Positions 1-7,526 of a stretch of DNA of 64,000 bases are shown in pieces. The position numbers and the translations under genes are program-made. Within the stretch, counting starts at the first letter, position 1; each line of letters starts with the position of its first letter. This DNA is from Pseudomonas botevensis (GTDB lineage: Bacteria > Pseudomonadota > Gammaproteobacteria > Pseudomonadales > Pseudomonadaceae). The stretch lies in the NCBI RefSeq assembly GCF_019145475.1, contig NZ_JAHTKI010000010.1, positions 62,001 to 126,000 of the forward strand, given 5' to 3'. Below the pieces are notes generated by a model. That model searched no databases. It was given only the letters and a program-made list of their open reading frames with translations, and had not been told where the DNA came from.

Positions 1-1
1 C

Positions 2-283
2 AATCTGTTCTGCCACACCTCATGGGTACTCGGCGGATTGCTCGGCGCGCTCTGCGCGCAGTACGCGTCGCACCTGATCAAGTACCAGCTCGACTACGCG
101 CTGACCGCGATGATGCTCTACGTGCTGGTGTCGCTGTGCAACACCCGGAAAAAACTCGTCGCCGCCCTGGCTGCTGTTCTGTGCATGGGAGCGCTGAGCC
201 TGGTCGGCACTTCGCCGTTCAACGTATTCATTGCCACGTTCGTGGGTTGCGGAGTGGGTGTATGCCTGACCAAACGTTCCTGA
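2..283 (+). CDS. azlC: AzlC-family branched-chain amino acid exporter subunit (partial, C-terminal end)
   Basis: Only the last 93 codons are present; the gene starts before the window. The protein has hydrophobic membrane segments and a hydrophilic end (CLTKRS). Its stop overlaps the start of a small AzlD-like membrane protein by 22 nt, the classic azlC-azlD arrangement. In this family the large AzlC and small AzlD subunits together export branched-chain amino acids or analogues across the inner membrane. Assignment rests largely on the AzlD partner, because the visible AzlC part is short. Confidence 0.75.
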   Translation, partial: NLFCHTSWVLGGLLGALCAQYASHLIKYQLDYALTAMMLYVLVSLCNTRKKLVAALAAVLCMGALSLVGTSPFNVFIATFVGCGVGVCLTKRS

Positions 284-579
284 TCCTGGTGGTCGCGCTG
301 ATGATGGCCGTGACCTTCCTGCCGCGTGCGTTGCCATTGCAGTTCAACACCGAGCACTGGCCACCGTTCATCGCGCGGGCGCTGGAGTACCTGCCGGTGG
401 CGATCGTCGCTGCGATCAGCCTGACACCCTTGTTGATCAAGGATCAGCACATACAGCTCGATCGCCCGGAATTCTATGCAGCGATCCCGACGTTGCTATG
501 TGCGTATTTCAGCAAAAACCTCTTTCTCAGTGTGGCGGTTGGGACGGCCGCGTACATTGCGCTCGGCTCGTTCATGTAG
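262..579 (+). CDS. azlD: AzlD-family branched-chain amino acid exporter small subunit
   Basis: A 105-residue membrane protein with about three or four hydrophobic segments (VVALMMAVTFLPRALP, YLPVAIVAAISLTPLL, LFLSVAVGTAAYIALGS), the normal AzlD size. The ATG at 262 lies inside the azlC 3' end, so the two are probably translationally coupled. It is the membrane partner of AzlC in amino acid export. Its last 84 nt overlap the 3' end of the convergent LysR gene, an unusually deep convergent overlap. Confidence 0.8.
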   Translation: MPDQTFLILVVALMMAVTFLPRALPLQFNTEHWPPFIARALEYLPVAIVAAISLTPLLIKDQHIQLDRPEFYAAIPTLLCAYFSKNLFLSVAVGTAAYIALGSFM

Positions 580-1422
580 CGGCAGGTCGACCACATCGTT
601 CAACGCCTGGCCGGGCAGGTCCGGGTTGTTCACCGCCAGGCGCACTTCGAGGAAATCCTCGAAGCCCGGGAAAATCGTCAGGCCGTTCTTCTGCGCGGCC
701 TCGCGAGAAACCATGCCGACGCCATCCATTTGCGTGATCAGCGACAGCGTCAGGGTTTCACTGCAGGAATAGACCATGCGCTGGCCGTTCTCGTGATTGC
801 CCAGCCCTGCGTCGAGAAAACGCAAAAAGCTGTGGGAATACGGACAATCTTCTGCAGGACGCACCTGAAACTTGTTACCGAGCAAGGTCAGCGGGTCGTT
901 CTCCTGACCGCAATGCGCACCGACCACCTGCACCTGCACTTCCGGCAGGACAATGCTCGGCAGCCCCGGACGCTGCGGACCGATCAGCACCGCCAGGTCG
1001 AAGTCCTCGTTCTTCAGCTTGCTGAGGTTTTCCATCGACTCGGCGTAGCTGAATTCCAACTGATAATCGGGAAACACCTCGATCAGGCGTCCGATCATTC
1101 GCCGGTTGAAGTCAGGCGCCAGCGTGGTGTTCAGCGCCACCTTCAAGGTGCGTTGTCCCGGCACCTTCAGCGCCTCGACTTTCTCTTCCATCTGACGCGT
1201 GGCGATCAGCACTCTGTCCATGTAGGGCGTCAGCTCGGTGCCCTGCGGCGTCAGCGTCAGCCCTTTGTTGGAACGGCGAAACAAGCGGAAACCGAACTGC
1301 TCTTCGACCTTGTTCAACTGCGCGGCCAACGCCTGCACCGTCAGACAGGAATGTTCGGCTGCGGCCGACAACGAGCCGGTCTGCACGATGCGCATGAGGT
1401 TGCGTAAGGTTCTGCTATCCAT
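496..1422 (-). CDS. LysR-family transcriptional regulator
   Basis: A 308-residue protein. The N-terminal winged HTH (residues 1-60: MDSRTLRNLMRIVQTGSLSA, then VEEQFGFRLFRR) is followed by a LysR substrate-binding domain. Length and start are typical. The gene converges on azlCD, so it may control that exporter, though LysR proteins more often regulate a divergent gene and the divergent neighbour here is the tautomerase operon nearly 500 bp away. The last 28 codons lie antisense to the azlD end, and the C-terminal tail (RPNRHTEKEVFAEIRT) looks like read-through into azlD antisense. Confidence 0.85.
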   Translation of the reverse strand: MDSRTLRNLMRIVQTGSLSAAAEHSCLTVQALAAQLNKVEEQFGFRLFRRSNKGLTLTPQGTELTPYMDRVLIATRQMEEKVEALKVPGQRTLKVALNTTLAPDFNRRMIGRLIEVFPDYQLEFSYAESMENLSKLKNEDFDLAVLIGPQRPGLPSIVLPEVQVQVVGAHCGQENDPLTLLGNKFQVRPAEDCPYSHSFLRFLDAGLGNHENGQRMVYSCSETLTLSLITQMDGVGMVSREAAQKNGLTIFPGFEDFLEVRLAVNNPDLPGQALNDVVDLPLHERAERNVRGRPNRHTEKEVFAEIRT

Positions 1423-1910
1423 GGGTAATGCCCTCTGAAGTGGGCTGGGTATTGTTGTGTACGTAACTGCCGATCCGGCGCCATCTGCTGGCTATATTCC
1501 TGCACCTGAGCATAGTTGTCGCGGATTTAGTAGCCAATTGATGTCCCCGCCGATGGCTGGAGGCTGACACAGGATCGGGTTTTTTGGTGACGCGGGGGTG
1601 ATGGGGGTCAAAAAAAGTGCCTTGTTTTGGGGCGCAAAGGCACTTTTTCGCGGGAAAGGTCGAACCTGCCCCATGACAACAGACGCGCGAGTTCCGTCCG
1701 AGAAAACCGCGCGAGCGATGATGCAGGCGCGGGAAATCCGCAGGCATTTCCACGCAGTGCGCAATGAACCAAGGAAGTACGGCCGCTAATTCATTACACC
1801 GCATCATAAATGAAGTACCCCGGCCCTACTTTTTCCCCTCCCGCCACACGCCTAAATTGAGCTCCAACACCTGACCATCATCCCGAGGGCAGGTCACTGG
1901 AGTCATCGTC
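1423..1910. other. Intergenic region between LysR gene and tautomerase operon
   Basis: This 488-bp divergent intergenic region must carry the promoters of both flanking transcription units. I see no convincing gene. The short ORFs on both strands run through a perfect hairpin at 1612-1648 and resemble no family I know. The hairpin is the only structured element I can support. Confidence 0.6.
1612..1648. terminator. Perfect 12-bp inverted repeat resembling a bidirectional intrinsic terminator
   Basis: The arms are aaaaagtgcctt (1612-1623) and aaggcacttttt (1637-1648), separated by 13 nt. The A-tract and T-tract flanks give a terminator-like structure on both strands. It is odd because it sits between two divergent genes, so no annotated transcript ends here. 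It may terminate a small RNA or be left over from a lost gene. Confidence 0.5.
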
Positions 1911-2129
1911 ATGCCATTTGTCAGCGTACGTATTACCCGCGATGGTGTTACCTGCGAGCAGAAAGCTCAGGTGATCGCCGAGATCACGGAAACCCTGGAG
2001 CGCGTCCTCAATAAACGCCCGGACCTGACCCACATCGTCATCGAAGAAGTCGACACCGATAACTGGGGTTACGCCGGAATGACCACCACCGAATACCGCC
2101 GGCAACTGGCGGAACGGGGCCAGTCATGA
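1911..2129 (+). CDS. 4-oxalocrotonate tautomerase-family protein
   Basis: A 72-residue protein starting MPFVSVRITRDG. Removal of Met exposes the N-terminal Pro that is the catalytic base in this family, and the length fits a 4-OT-like monomer. It is followed by the conserved IVIEEV strand and a NWGYAG loop. Such enzymes catalyse keto-enol tautomerisation of unsaturated acids. The stop codon overlaps the next start (ATGA), so it is co-translated with the DsbA-like gene. The substrate cannot be read from sequence. Confidence 0.85.
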   Translation: MPFVSVRITRDGVTCEQKAQVIAEITETLERVLNKRPDLTHIVIEEVDTDNWGYAGMTTTEYRRQLAERGQS

Positions 2130-2770
2130 CCGCCACCGTCACCATCGACTTTGTCTCTGACGTGGTGTGCCCCTGGTGCGCACTCGGCGCGACAGCCCTG
2201 GAGCAAGCGATCGGCAATCTGGCCGGCGAAATTTCGGTAGAGCTGACCTACAAGCCCTTCGAACTCAACCCGGATATGCCCGCCGAAAGCGAGCCGGCGG
2301 TGCAACACCTGATGCGCAAATACGGTCGCAGTGCCGCCGATGTCGCCGCCGGCAAGAAGATGCAGATCGAACGCGGCAAGGCCATTGGTTTCGAGTTCGA
2401 CCTCGAGAAGCGCACGCACTTCTACAACACCTTCGACGCCCATCGCCTGCTGTTGTGGGCGGCGCAGGAAGGCAAGCAAGTCGCGCTGAAGAAGATCCTC
2501 CTGCGCGCTTATTTCCGCGACGGCGAGAACCCGAGTGACCGTCCGACCCTGGCGCGGCTGGCCAGCGAAGCCGGCCTCGATGCGGCGCGAGCCCGCAAGG
2601 TACTGGCCAGCGACGAATTCGCCAGCGAAGTGCGGCAACTGCAAGCGCTCTACCGCCAGCACGGCATCAACTCGGTGCCGGCACTGATTCTGAACGGCAC
2701 GCATCTGGTGTCCGGTTCGCAATCGGTCGAGTACTACGAACAAATGCTGAGGCAAGTGGCTGCGGCCTGA
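2126..2770 (+). CDS. DsbA-family (FrnE/2-hydroxychromene-carboxylate isomerase-like) oxidoreductase
   Basis: A 214-residue cytoplasmic thioredoxin-fold protein without a signal peptide. The redox motif CPWC lies near residue 14 (SDVVCPWCALG), followed by a helical insertion and the C-terminal cis-Pro loop (INSVPALILNG), the features of FrnE-like DsbA relatives. It overlaps the tautomerase gene by 4 nt and precedes a short-chain dehydrogenase, suggesting a shared redox or aromatic detoxification role. That role is inferred from context. Confidence 0.85.
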   Translation: MTATVTIDFVSDVVCPWCALGATALEQAIGNLAGEISVELTYKPFELNPDMPAESEPAVQHLMRKYGRSAADVAAGKKMQIERGKAIGFEFDLEKRTHFYNTFDAHRLLLWAAQEGKQVALKKILLRAYFRDGENPSDRPTLARLASEAGLDAARARKVLASDEFASEVRQLQALYRQHGINSVPALILNGTHLVSGSQSVEYYEQMLRQVAAA

Positions 2771-2803
2771 TTCAACACCCATTTATCGATTGAGGAATTC
2801 ATC

Positions 2804-3514
2804 ATGAGCAACTTTAAAAAAACTGTCGTCATCACCGGTGCATCCCAAGGTCTGGGCGAAGGCATGGTCAAAGCCTTCCGTGAACTGGGCTACAACATCG
2901 TCGCCACTTCCCGGTCGATCAAACCCTCGAGCGACCCACAGATCCTGACCATCGCCGGCGACATCGGCGACCCGGCCACCGCCCAGCGCGTCATCAGCGA
3001 AGGCCTGGCCCGTTTCGGGCGCATCGACACCCTGGTCAACAACGCCGGCATCTTCGTCGCCAAACCGTTCACCGCCTACACCCCGGAAGACTACGCGGCG
3101 GTGCTGTCGGTCAACCTCAACGGCTTCTTCTACATCACCCAACTCGCCATCGCCGAGATGGAAAAGCAAGGCAAGGGCCACGTGGTCAACATCACCACCA
3201 GCCTGGTCGACCACGCCGTCGACGGCGTGCCATCGGTCCTCGCTTCGCTGACCAAGGGCGGCCTTAACGCCGCGACCAAGTCCCTGGCCATCGAGTACGC
3301 CAAACGCGGAATTCGGGTGAACGCGGTATCGCCGGGCATCATCAAGACGCCGATGCATGGCGAAGAAACCCACGCGGCACTGGGCGCTCTGCACCCGGTT
3401 GGGCATATGGGTGAGGTCGAGGATATTGCGCAGGCTGTGGTGTATCTCGACAACGCCGGGTTTGTGACCGGGGAGATTCTGCATGTGGATGGTGGGCAGA
3501 GTGCCGGGCACTGA
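2804..3514 (+). CDS. Short-chain dehydrogenase/reductase lacking the catalytic Tyr
   Basis: A 236-residue Rossmann-fold protein with the NAD(P)-binding motif TGASQGLG (residues 11-18), NNAG (79-82), the Ser of the active site (S133) and the Lys (K151), and the C-terminal VNAVSPG segment. The Tyr expected four residues before the Lys is Ala147 (ASLTK instead of YxxxK). The rest is intact, so this is either a divergent SDR using another residue or a non-classical binding protein. It is the last gene of the tautomerase-DsbA operon and is followed at once by a strong terminator. Confidence 0.88.
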   Translation: MSNFKKTVVITGASQGLGEGMVKAFRELGYNIVATSRSIKPSSDPQILTIAGDIGDPATAQRVISEGLARFGRIDTLVNNAGIFVAKPFTAYTPEDYAAVLSVNLNGFFYITQLAIAEMEKQGKGHVVNITTSLVDHAVDGVPSVLASLTKGGLNAATKSLAIEYAKRGIRVNAVSPGIIKTPMHGEETHAALGALHPVGHMGEVEDIAQAVVYLDNAGFVTGEILHVDGGQSAGH

Positions 3515-3531
3515 TAACGGCTGAAATACAA

Positions 3532-3560
3532 AGCCCTCGCGGAGATGCGAGGGCTTTTTT
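3532..3560 (+). terminator. Intrinsic terminator of the tautomerase-DsbA-SDR operon
   Basis: A perfect 9-bp stem agccctcgc / gcgagggct (3532-3540, 3547-3555) with a 6-nt loop is followed by a T-run, 17 bp after the SDR stop. Confidence 0.9.
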
Positions 3561-3747
3561 ATGGGCGACGGTTTATGGATTTGGACTCAACACGTTGACC
3601 GCACGATCATCCCTTCCGCAGAGAACACGCAGGAATCCGCCAAAAGCCGCCGTGGTGGCAGGCAGCAGCCCCATCGCCGGAACAATGGGGCTGCTTCACC
3701 CAACCCCTTCTCGTATTATCAGCGCCTTCGCCTCTGGAACGAACTGT

Positions 3748-4716
3748 GTGAAATCGCCAACTGGAAAAGCTCCGGCTACCCCTGACGGGACGAAGTGGGA
3801 CGTAGGCGAGGCTGTCAATCAGCTCTCGTGGGACGACTTGCGCATCATCAAGACGCTCAGTGATTGCGGTAATCGTTCGGCTACGGCCAAGAAGCTTGGC
3901 ATCAATGTCTCCACCGTTTCGCGCCGCGTTGCTCAGGTTGAGCGAACGCTCGGCATCGCGTTGTTCGATCATCGCAAATCAGGGTATCTGCTCACCGCCG
4001 AGGGGGCTGAATTGCGCGCACTCGCCGAGCGAGTGGAGCTGGATATCGTCAGCGTCACGCGACGTGTTTCACGTTCAGGCCAAGGCCCCCTCGGGAAACT
4101 CCGGATTACCACCAGCGACTCGCTGCTGCTGTACTTCTTCACCCCCATCATTGCGGACTTCAAGGCCCTGAACGAGGGGATCACCATTGAGGTGCTGGTG
4201 GGCAATGAAACCCTCAGCCTTGCCCGGGATGAATCGGATATCGCGATTCGAGCGACGAGAAAACCTGCAGAAAGCCTGGTGGGACGCAAACTGGCGAACA
4301 TTGCCTGGGCACCTTACTGCTGCGCCAGGCAGGTGACGGCCTTGCCCCTTTTCGAAGAGGGCCAGGCATGGGTGTCATACTCCGCAGCGCTCTGCGGTTT
4401 GAAGGCGACAAGCTATGTCGAAAGCCGAGTCGCTGCCGAGCGCATAGCGTACCGCACCGATTCTGTTGCAGCGGCAAGCGCTGCAATCGCGGCGGGCCTG
4501 GGATTTGGATTCCTTCCCTGCATGTTGGGTGACATAACCCCAGGGTTGGTGCGCGCCGGCCCGGTGGTGCCAGAGCTTCAGGATGAGTTGTGGCTGCTGA
4601 CTCACCAGGATATTCGAAAATCGTGGCGAGTCAAAGCATTCATGACCTTCTGCGCTGCTGCCGTGGCCAGCCAAAAGCCCTTGGTCGAGGGGCAACTGAT
4701 ACTCCCGGCCACCTAG
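3748..4716 (+). CDS. LysR-family transcriptional regulator
   Basis: A winged HTH (LSWDDLRIIKTL ... STVSRRVAQVERTLG) is followed by a LysR effector domain. The reading frame is open well upstream of the HTH and the start is uncertain. GTG at 3748 (322 aa, after a GGAA-like ribosome site) is chosen here. ATG at 3685 would give 343 aa. No start codon lies close to the HTH, so some N-terminal extension of about 25 residues or more seems real. The gene sits between the SDR operon and the RidA/hydrolase pair and could control either. Confidence 0.75.
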   Translation: MKSPTGKAPATPDGTKWDVGEAVNQLSWDDLRIIKTLSDCGNRSATAKKLGINVSTVSRRVAQVERTLGIALFDHRKSGYLLTAEGAELRALAERVELDIVSVTRRVSRSGQGPLGKLRITTSDSLLLYFFTPIIADFKALNEGITIEVLVGNETLSLARDESDIAIRATRKPAESLVGRKLANIAWAPYCCARQVTALPLFEEGQAWVSYSAALCGLKATSYVESRVAAERIAYRTDSVAAASAAIAAGLGFGFLPCMLGDITPGLVRAGPVVPELQDELWLLTHQDIRKSWRVKAFMTFCAAAVASQKPLVEGQLILPAT

Positions 4717-4736
4717 ATCGAAACCGGGAGTGCGGC

Positions 4737-5198
4737 TCAGATGTCTCGGGCGCCAATCACGGCCTTGCACACGATCTCAATCAACTGCGGACGCTGGGCA
4801 AGTCTCGACACCCCAATGATATTGCTCGCGCACTGAGGCCGCTCAGTGCCATAGGCTGCCTTGCGCACTTTGCCGACCACCGCGAACGCAGCGTCCATGT
4901 CCAGTACATAAAGCGTTTCCTCGACAACGTCTTGCATGGTTGCGCCATACAGGGCGAGCAGCTTCGAGATGTTGTCGTAAGAGACCCGCATCTGTTCTCC
5001 CATCGAAGAGAAATCACTGGGCTTGCCGTCGGCGTCCAGCGGCGCCGGGGCCACCAGATTACCTTCCTCATCATGGTTGAATTGACCTGATACGTAGATC
5101 TCGTTTCCTACCCGCCGTGCCTGGGGATAGCCATACGCCTCTTCCCAGGAAACGCCCCAGTAGGCGGTCTGCTTGTTGAACGGTTGTGAAGCTGCCAT
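4737..5198 (-). CDS. RidA (YjgF/YER057c/UK114) family protein
   Basis: A 153-residue RidA-like protein (RRVGNEIYVSGQ, then EETLYVLDMDAAFAVVGKV, and the family end SRLAQRPQLIEIVCKAVIG). The chosen ATG has a clear AGGAG ribosome site 6 nt upstream; an upstream in-frame extension has none. RidA proteins deaminate reactive enamines or imines; the canonical Arg near the end is not obvious, so this may be a RidA subfamily with another activity. It is divergent from the YcaC-like hydrolase, with a 259-bp shared promoter region. Confidence 0.85.
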   Translation of the reverse strand: MAASQPFNKQTAYWGVSWEEAYGYPQARRVGNEIYVSGQFNHDEEGNLVAPAPLDADGKPSDFSSMGEQMRVSYDNISKLLALYGATMQDVVEETLYVLDMDAAFAVVGKVRKAAYGTERPQCASNIIGVSRLAQRPQLIEIVCKAVIGARDI

Positions 5199-5457
5199 TG
5201 CATTCTCCTGCACATGACGGATCGGCTTGATCCGAATGGTTGGGCGAATGCTAGCAGCGCGATCGCGTATTTGATGGCGCATAAATGAGCCGGCAGGAGC
5301 GCAAAAGTGCGCCACCGAGAGGCGTCTTGATTCGTTATCTTTTGCTCGTCCTCAAGCAACGACGCTGAGGAGTGCGCTCGTGGCTACGGTAATGCCTGCA
5401 AGGTGCGGGACCCGAGACTTGTGCGATTGAACTTCATCAAGCTGAAAGGAAACAAAA

Positions 5458-6144
5458 ATGAGCAATCCTAAAACTGAAGTCCTGACTCCGCTCAATAGCC
5501 AACTGATCTTCATCGATCAGCAGCCACAGATGGCCTTCGGCGTTCAGAGCATTGACCGCCAAACGCTGAAAAACAATACCGTTGCCTTGGCCAAGGCAGC
5601 GAAGATTTTTAATGTCCCCACCACCTTCACCACGGTTGAGACAGAAAGCTTCTCAGGTCACACCTACCCCGAGCTACTCGCTGTGTTCCCGGACGCGCCG
5701 CTGCTGGAGCGCACCTCCATGAACTCCTGGGATGATCAGAAAGTACGTGACGCACTCAAGAAAAATGGTCGCAACAAGATCATCGTCTCCGGCTTGTGGA
5801 CCGAGGTATGCAACGCCACCTTCGCCCTGTCGGCAATAAACGATGCCGGCTATGAAATCTATATGGTTGCAGACGCTTCCGGCGGCACCACCAAAGAAGC
5901 CCACGATTACGCCATGCAGCGCATGATCCAGGCCGGTGTGGTGCCGGTGACCTGGCAGCAGGTGCTGCTGGAATGGCAACGGGACTGGAAGAACCGCGAC
6001 ACCTACGACGCCGTAATGGAACTGGTAAAGGAACATTCCGGTGCCTATGGCATGGGCGTCGACTACGCCTACACCATGGTGCACAAGGCGCCTGAGCGCG
6101 TTCAGCATGGCCCGACCCTGGCGCCTGTCGCTGCATCTGTCTGA
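5458..6144 (+). CDS. YcaC-like cysteine hydrolase (isochorismatase superfamily)
   Basis: A 228-residue protein close to E. coli YcaC in motif order: FIDQQPQMAF (catalytic Asp near residue 21), ERTSMNSWDD, and VSGLWTEVCNATFALSAIN with the nucleophile Cys. YcaC relatives form ring-shaped oligomers; the natural substrate is unknown. A ribosome site (GAAAGGAAAC) precedes the ATG. The neighbours RidA and the downstream AraC-type protein suggest a small stress or detoxification locus. Confidence 0.9.
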   Translation: MSNPKTEVLTPLNSQLIFIDQQPQMAFGVQSIDRQTLKNNTVALAKAAKIFNVPTTFTTVETESFSGHTYPELLAVFPDAPLLERTSMNSWDDQKVRDALKKNGRNKIIVSGLWTEVCNATFALSAINDAGYEIYMVADASGGTTKEAHDYAMQRMIQAGVVPVTWQQVLLEWQRDWKNRDTYDAVMELVKEHSGAYGMGVDYAYTMVHKAPERVQHGPTLAPVAASV

Positions 6145-6308
6145 ACCCTCGCCAGCCTCAGCCCTGGGGGCTGTTCACAGACTTGCGAAGGGTGCGCAGC
6201 TGACTGAACCGAGTCAACGAGCCTGGCCTGGAACCACTGGGGACTTCCAAGGCCCGGCGCTGTTCGAGTCAGGCGCTCGCATCCTGTTACCTGGACTAAC
6301 GGGTGTGT

Positions 6309-6710
6309 ATGAACAAGGACAAATCTACCGTGCTGGCGACTCTCACACTGTCTTCGACAGGGCAGCTCAAACCCTGGCAGATAAGAACGGCCAAACAACT
6401 GATGCTGGACAGGCTGGACACCGGCATTTCAGTGACTGAACTCGCCGAAGCTTGCGCATTGTCGCGCAGTCACTTCTCACGCATGTTCAAGGAGAGCACC
6501 CGGATGCCCCCGCAGCAATGGCTGCGTGAACAGCGGGTCATGAAGAGCAGAAAGTTATTGAAGACTTCCACGATGTTGCTCACAGAGATCGCGCTGGAAT
6601 GCGGTTTCAGCGATCAATCCCACTTCTGCCGTACATTCGTGAAGGCTGAAGGCATGACACCAAAGGCTTGGCAGCAACAAGCAATCCGCCCGATTGTGGC
6701 CGTTGCCTGA
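6309..6710 (+). CDS. HTH-only AraC-family regulator
   Basis: A 133-residue protein that is almost entirely the AraC double-HTH domain (VTELAEACALSRSHFSRMFK, then LTEIALECGFSDQSHFCRTF, then GMTPKAWQQQ). There is no ligand-binding domain, which is normally about 150-200 residues. The short N-terminus (STVLATLTLSSTGQLKPWQ) matches the linker of full-length members. It lies 165 bp after the YcaC-like gene on the same strand and may regulate it. ATG 6309 is preferred over GTG 6303. Confidence 0.85.
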   Translation: MNKDKSTVLATLTLSSTGQLKPWQIRTAKQLMLDRLDTGISVTELAEACALSRSHFSRMFKESTRMPPQQWLREQRVMKSRKLLKTSTMLLTEIALECGFSDQSHFCRTFVKAEGMTPKAWQQQAIRPIVAVA

Positions 6711-6918
6711 GAGGGTAAGGCACCCTCAACACGCGGGCTAGCCAAACGGACTGAGGTGTGAAAAAGATGACAGCTCTATTGTTCCCGACCCGCTAGTGGC
6801 GGGAGGCACGCAGTCGTCTTGGTGGAGATCAAAGCGGGCCACGTGAAATTTTTGGAGGTGGACGTTTTGTGGACGTTTTCGCGTTTTGACGTGAGGTTTT
6901 TTCAAACCCCGGAAACAA
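6711..6918. other. Gene-free stretch at the left edge of the island
   Basis: No coding region is seen. It contains an exact tandem duplication of an 11-bp word (gtggacgtttt at 6858-6868 and 6869-6879), followed by another related gcgttttgacgt, just outside the island junction. Such repeated words near attachment sites can be recombinase arm-type sites or debris of earlier insertions, but that is only a suggestion. Confidence 0.45.
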
Positions 6919-6948
6919 CAAAGCCCCTGCATTTCTGCAGGGGCTTTG
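6919..6948 (-). terminator. Terminator-like hairpin, probably of the ancestral tRNA-Thr transcript
   Basis: A perfect 13-bp stem, left arm 6919-6931 and right arm 6936-6948, encloses a 4-nt loop. On the minus strand it follows directly after the degenerate tRNA 3' end at 6951-6977. This is what one expects if the chromosomal tRNA-Thr gene originally ended here before the island separated the two. Confidence 0.7.
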
Positions 6949-6950
6949 TT

Positions 6951-6977
6951 TTGTATGGTGCGGCACCAGGAGTCGAA
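6951..6977 (-). repeat. att-like direct repeat: degenerate copy of the tRNA-Thr 3' end
   Basis: This 27-nt segment matches 16970-16997 except for one deleted base and one substitution (ttgtatggtgc then ggcaccagga then tcgaa in both). It corresponds to the T-loop, the 3' acceptor strand and CCA of the tRNA, plus 5 nt beyond. It is taken as the distal attachment site of the island. Confidence 0.75.
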
Positions 6978-7526
6978 AATAATTGTAACCATATGAATTA
7001 TAATGATTTTATTCTTTAAGTTATGGCCGTCTATCCCTAAAGCTATCCTCAGGCACTCATCCGATAGTCACATGCGTAAGAAAAGCCCTATTAGAGTGGT
7101 AAAGAAATTACCAGTCCCGATGTATGGTAGCTCTCGTGCTTGCATGAAAGGGGAGCAATCCCCCAACGATGGTAAGCGATAGCACACGACTCAAAGTTCC
7201 CGGTCGATTTCGGGTGCTGAGTTCCCAGCACCCAGTAGCGTCTGGATGAAATGACATCAGTACTTCGGCCACCATAAGCAACCCTGCGTTTGCATCTGGA
7301 ATAGCTAACGAGCTCAAGCGGGCTCACGCAAGTGTTTATCTTATATTGATCGAGCGCACACAAGGCGCTTTCGATCGCTTCGAGGCCGAACCTCCGGCTA
7401 GTCCGGACGACTTAGTTGCAACAGTCACCATCTACTGAAACGGACGGGCCGTGCAATCAGCCGGCGTTGGATAGTCAACAGTCAGCCTGGAAACCGCCAA
7501 TTCGCCAATGCCAGCGGCAAATGGCA
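6978..7526. other. Gene-poor left end of the island
   Basis: About 550 bp with no ORF I can support; the small ORFs on both strands lack recognisable motifs. A modest inverted repeat gggtgctg / cagcaccc (7212-7219 and 7226-7233) is present downstream of the phosphoribosyltransferase-like gene on its own strand. It lacks a T-run on that strand. Confidence 0.5.

Noticed and set aside
1598..1789. 63-codon ORF in the LysR-tautomerase intergenic region
   Set aside because: It starts just before and reads through the 1612-1648 hairpin and has no recognisable content.
3561..3785. 74-codon ORF directly after the SDR terminator
   Set aside because: Starts inside the terminator T-run region and its frame is not that of the LysR gene; looks like chance.
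7091..7363. 90-codon minus-strand ORF at the left end of the island
   Set aside because: Cys/Ser/Arg-rich random-looking composition and no ribosome site.
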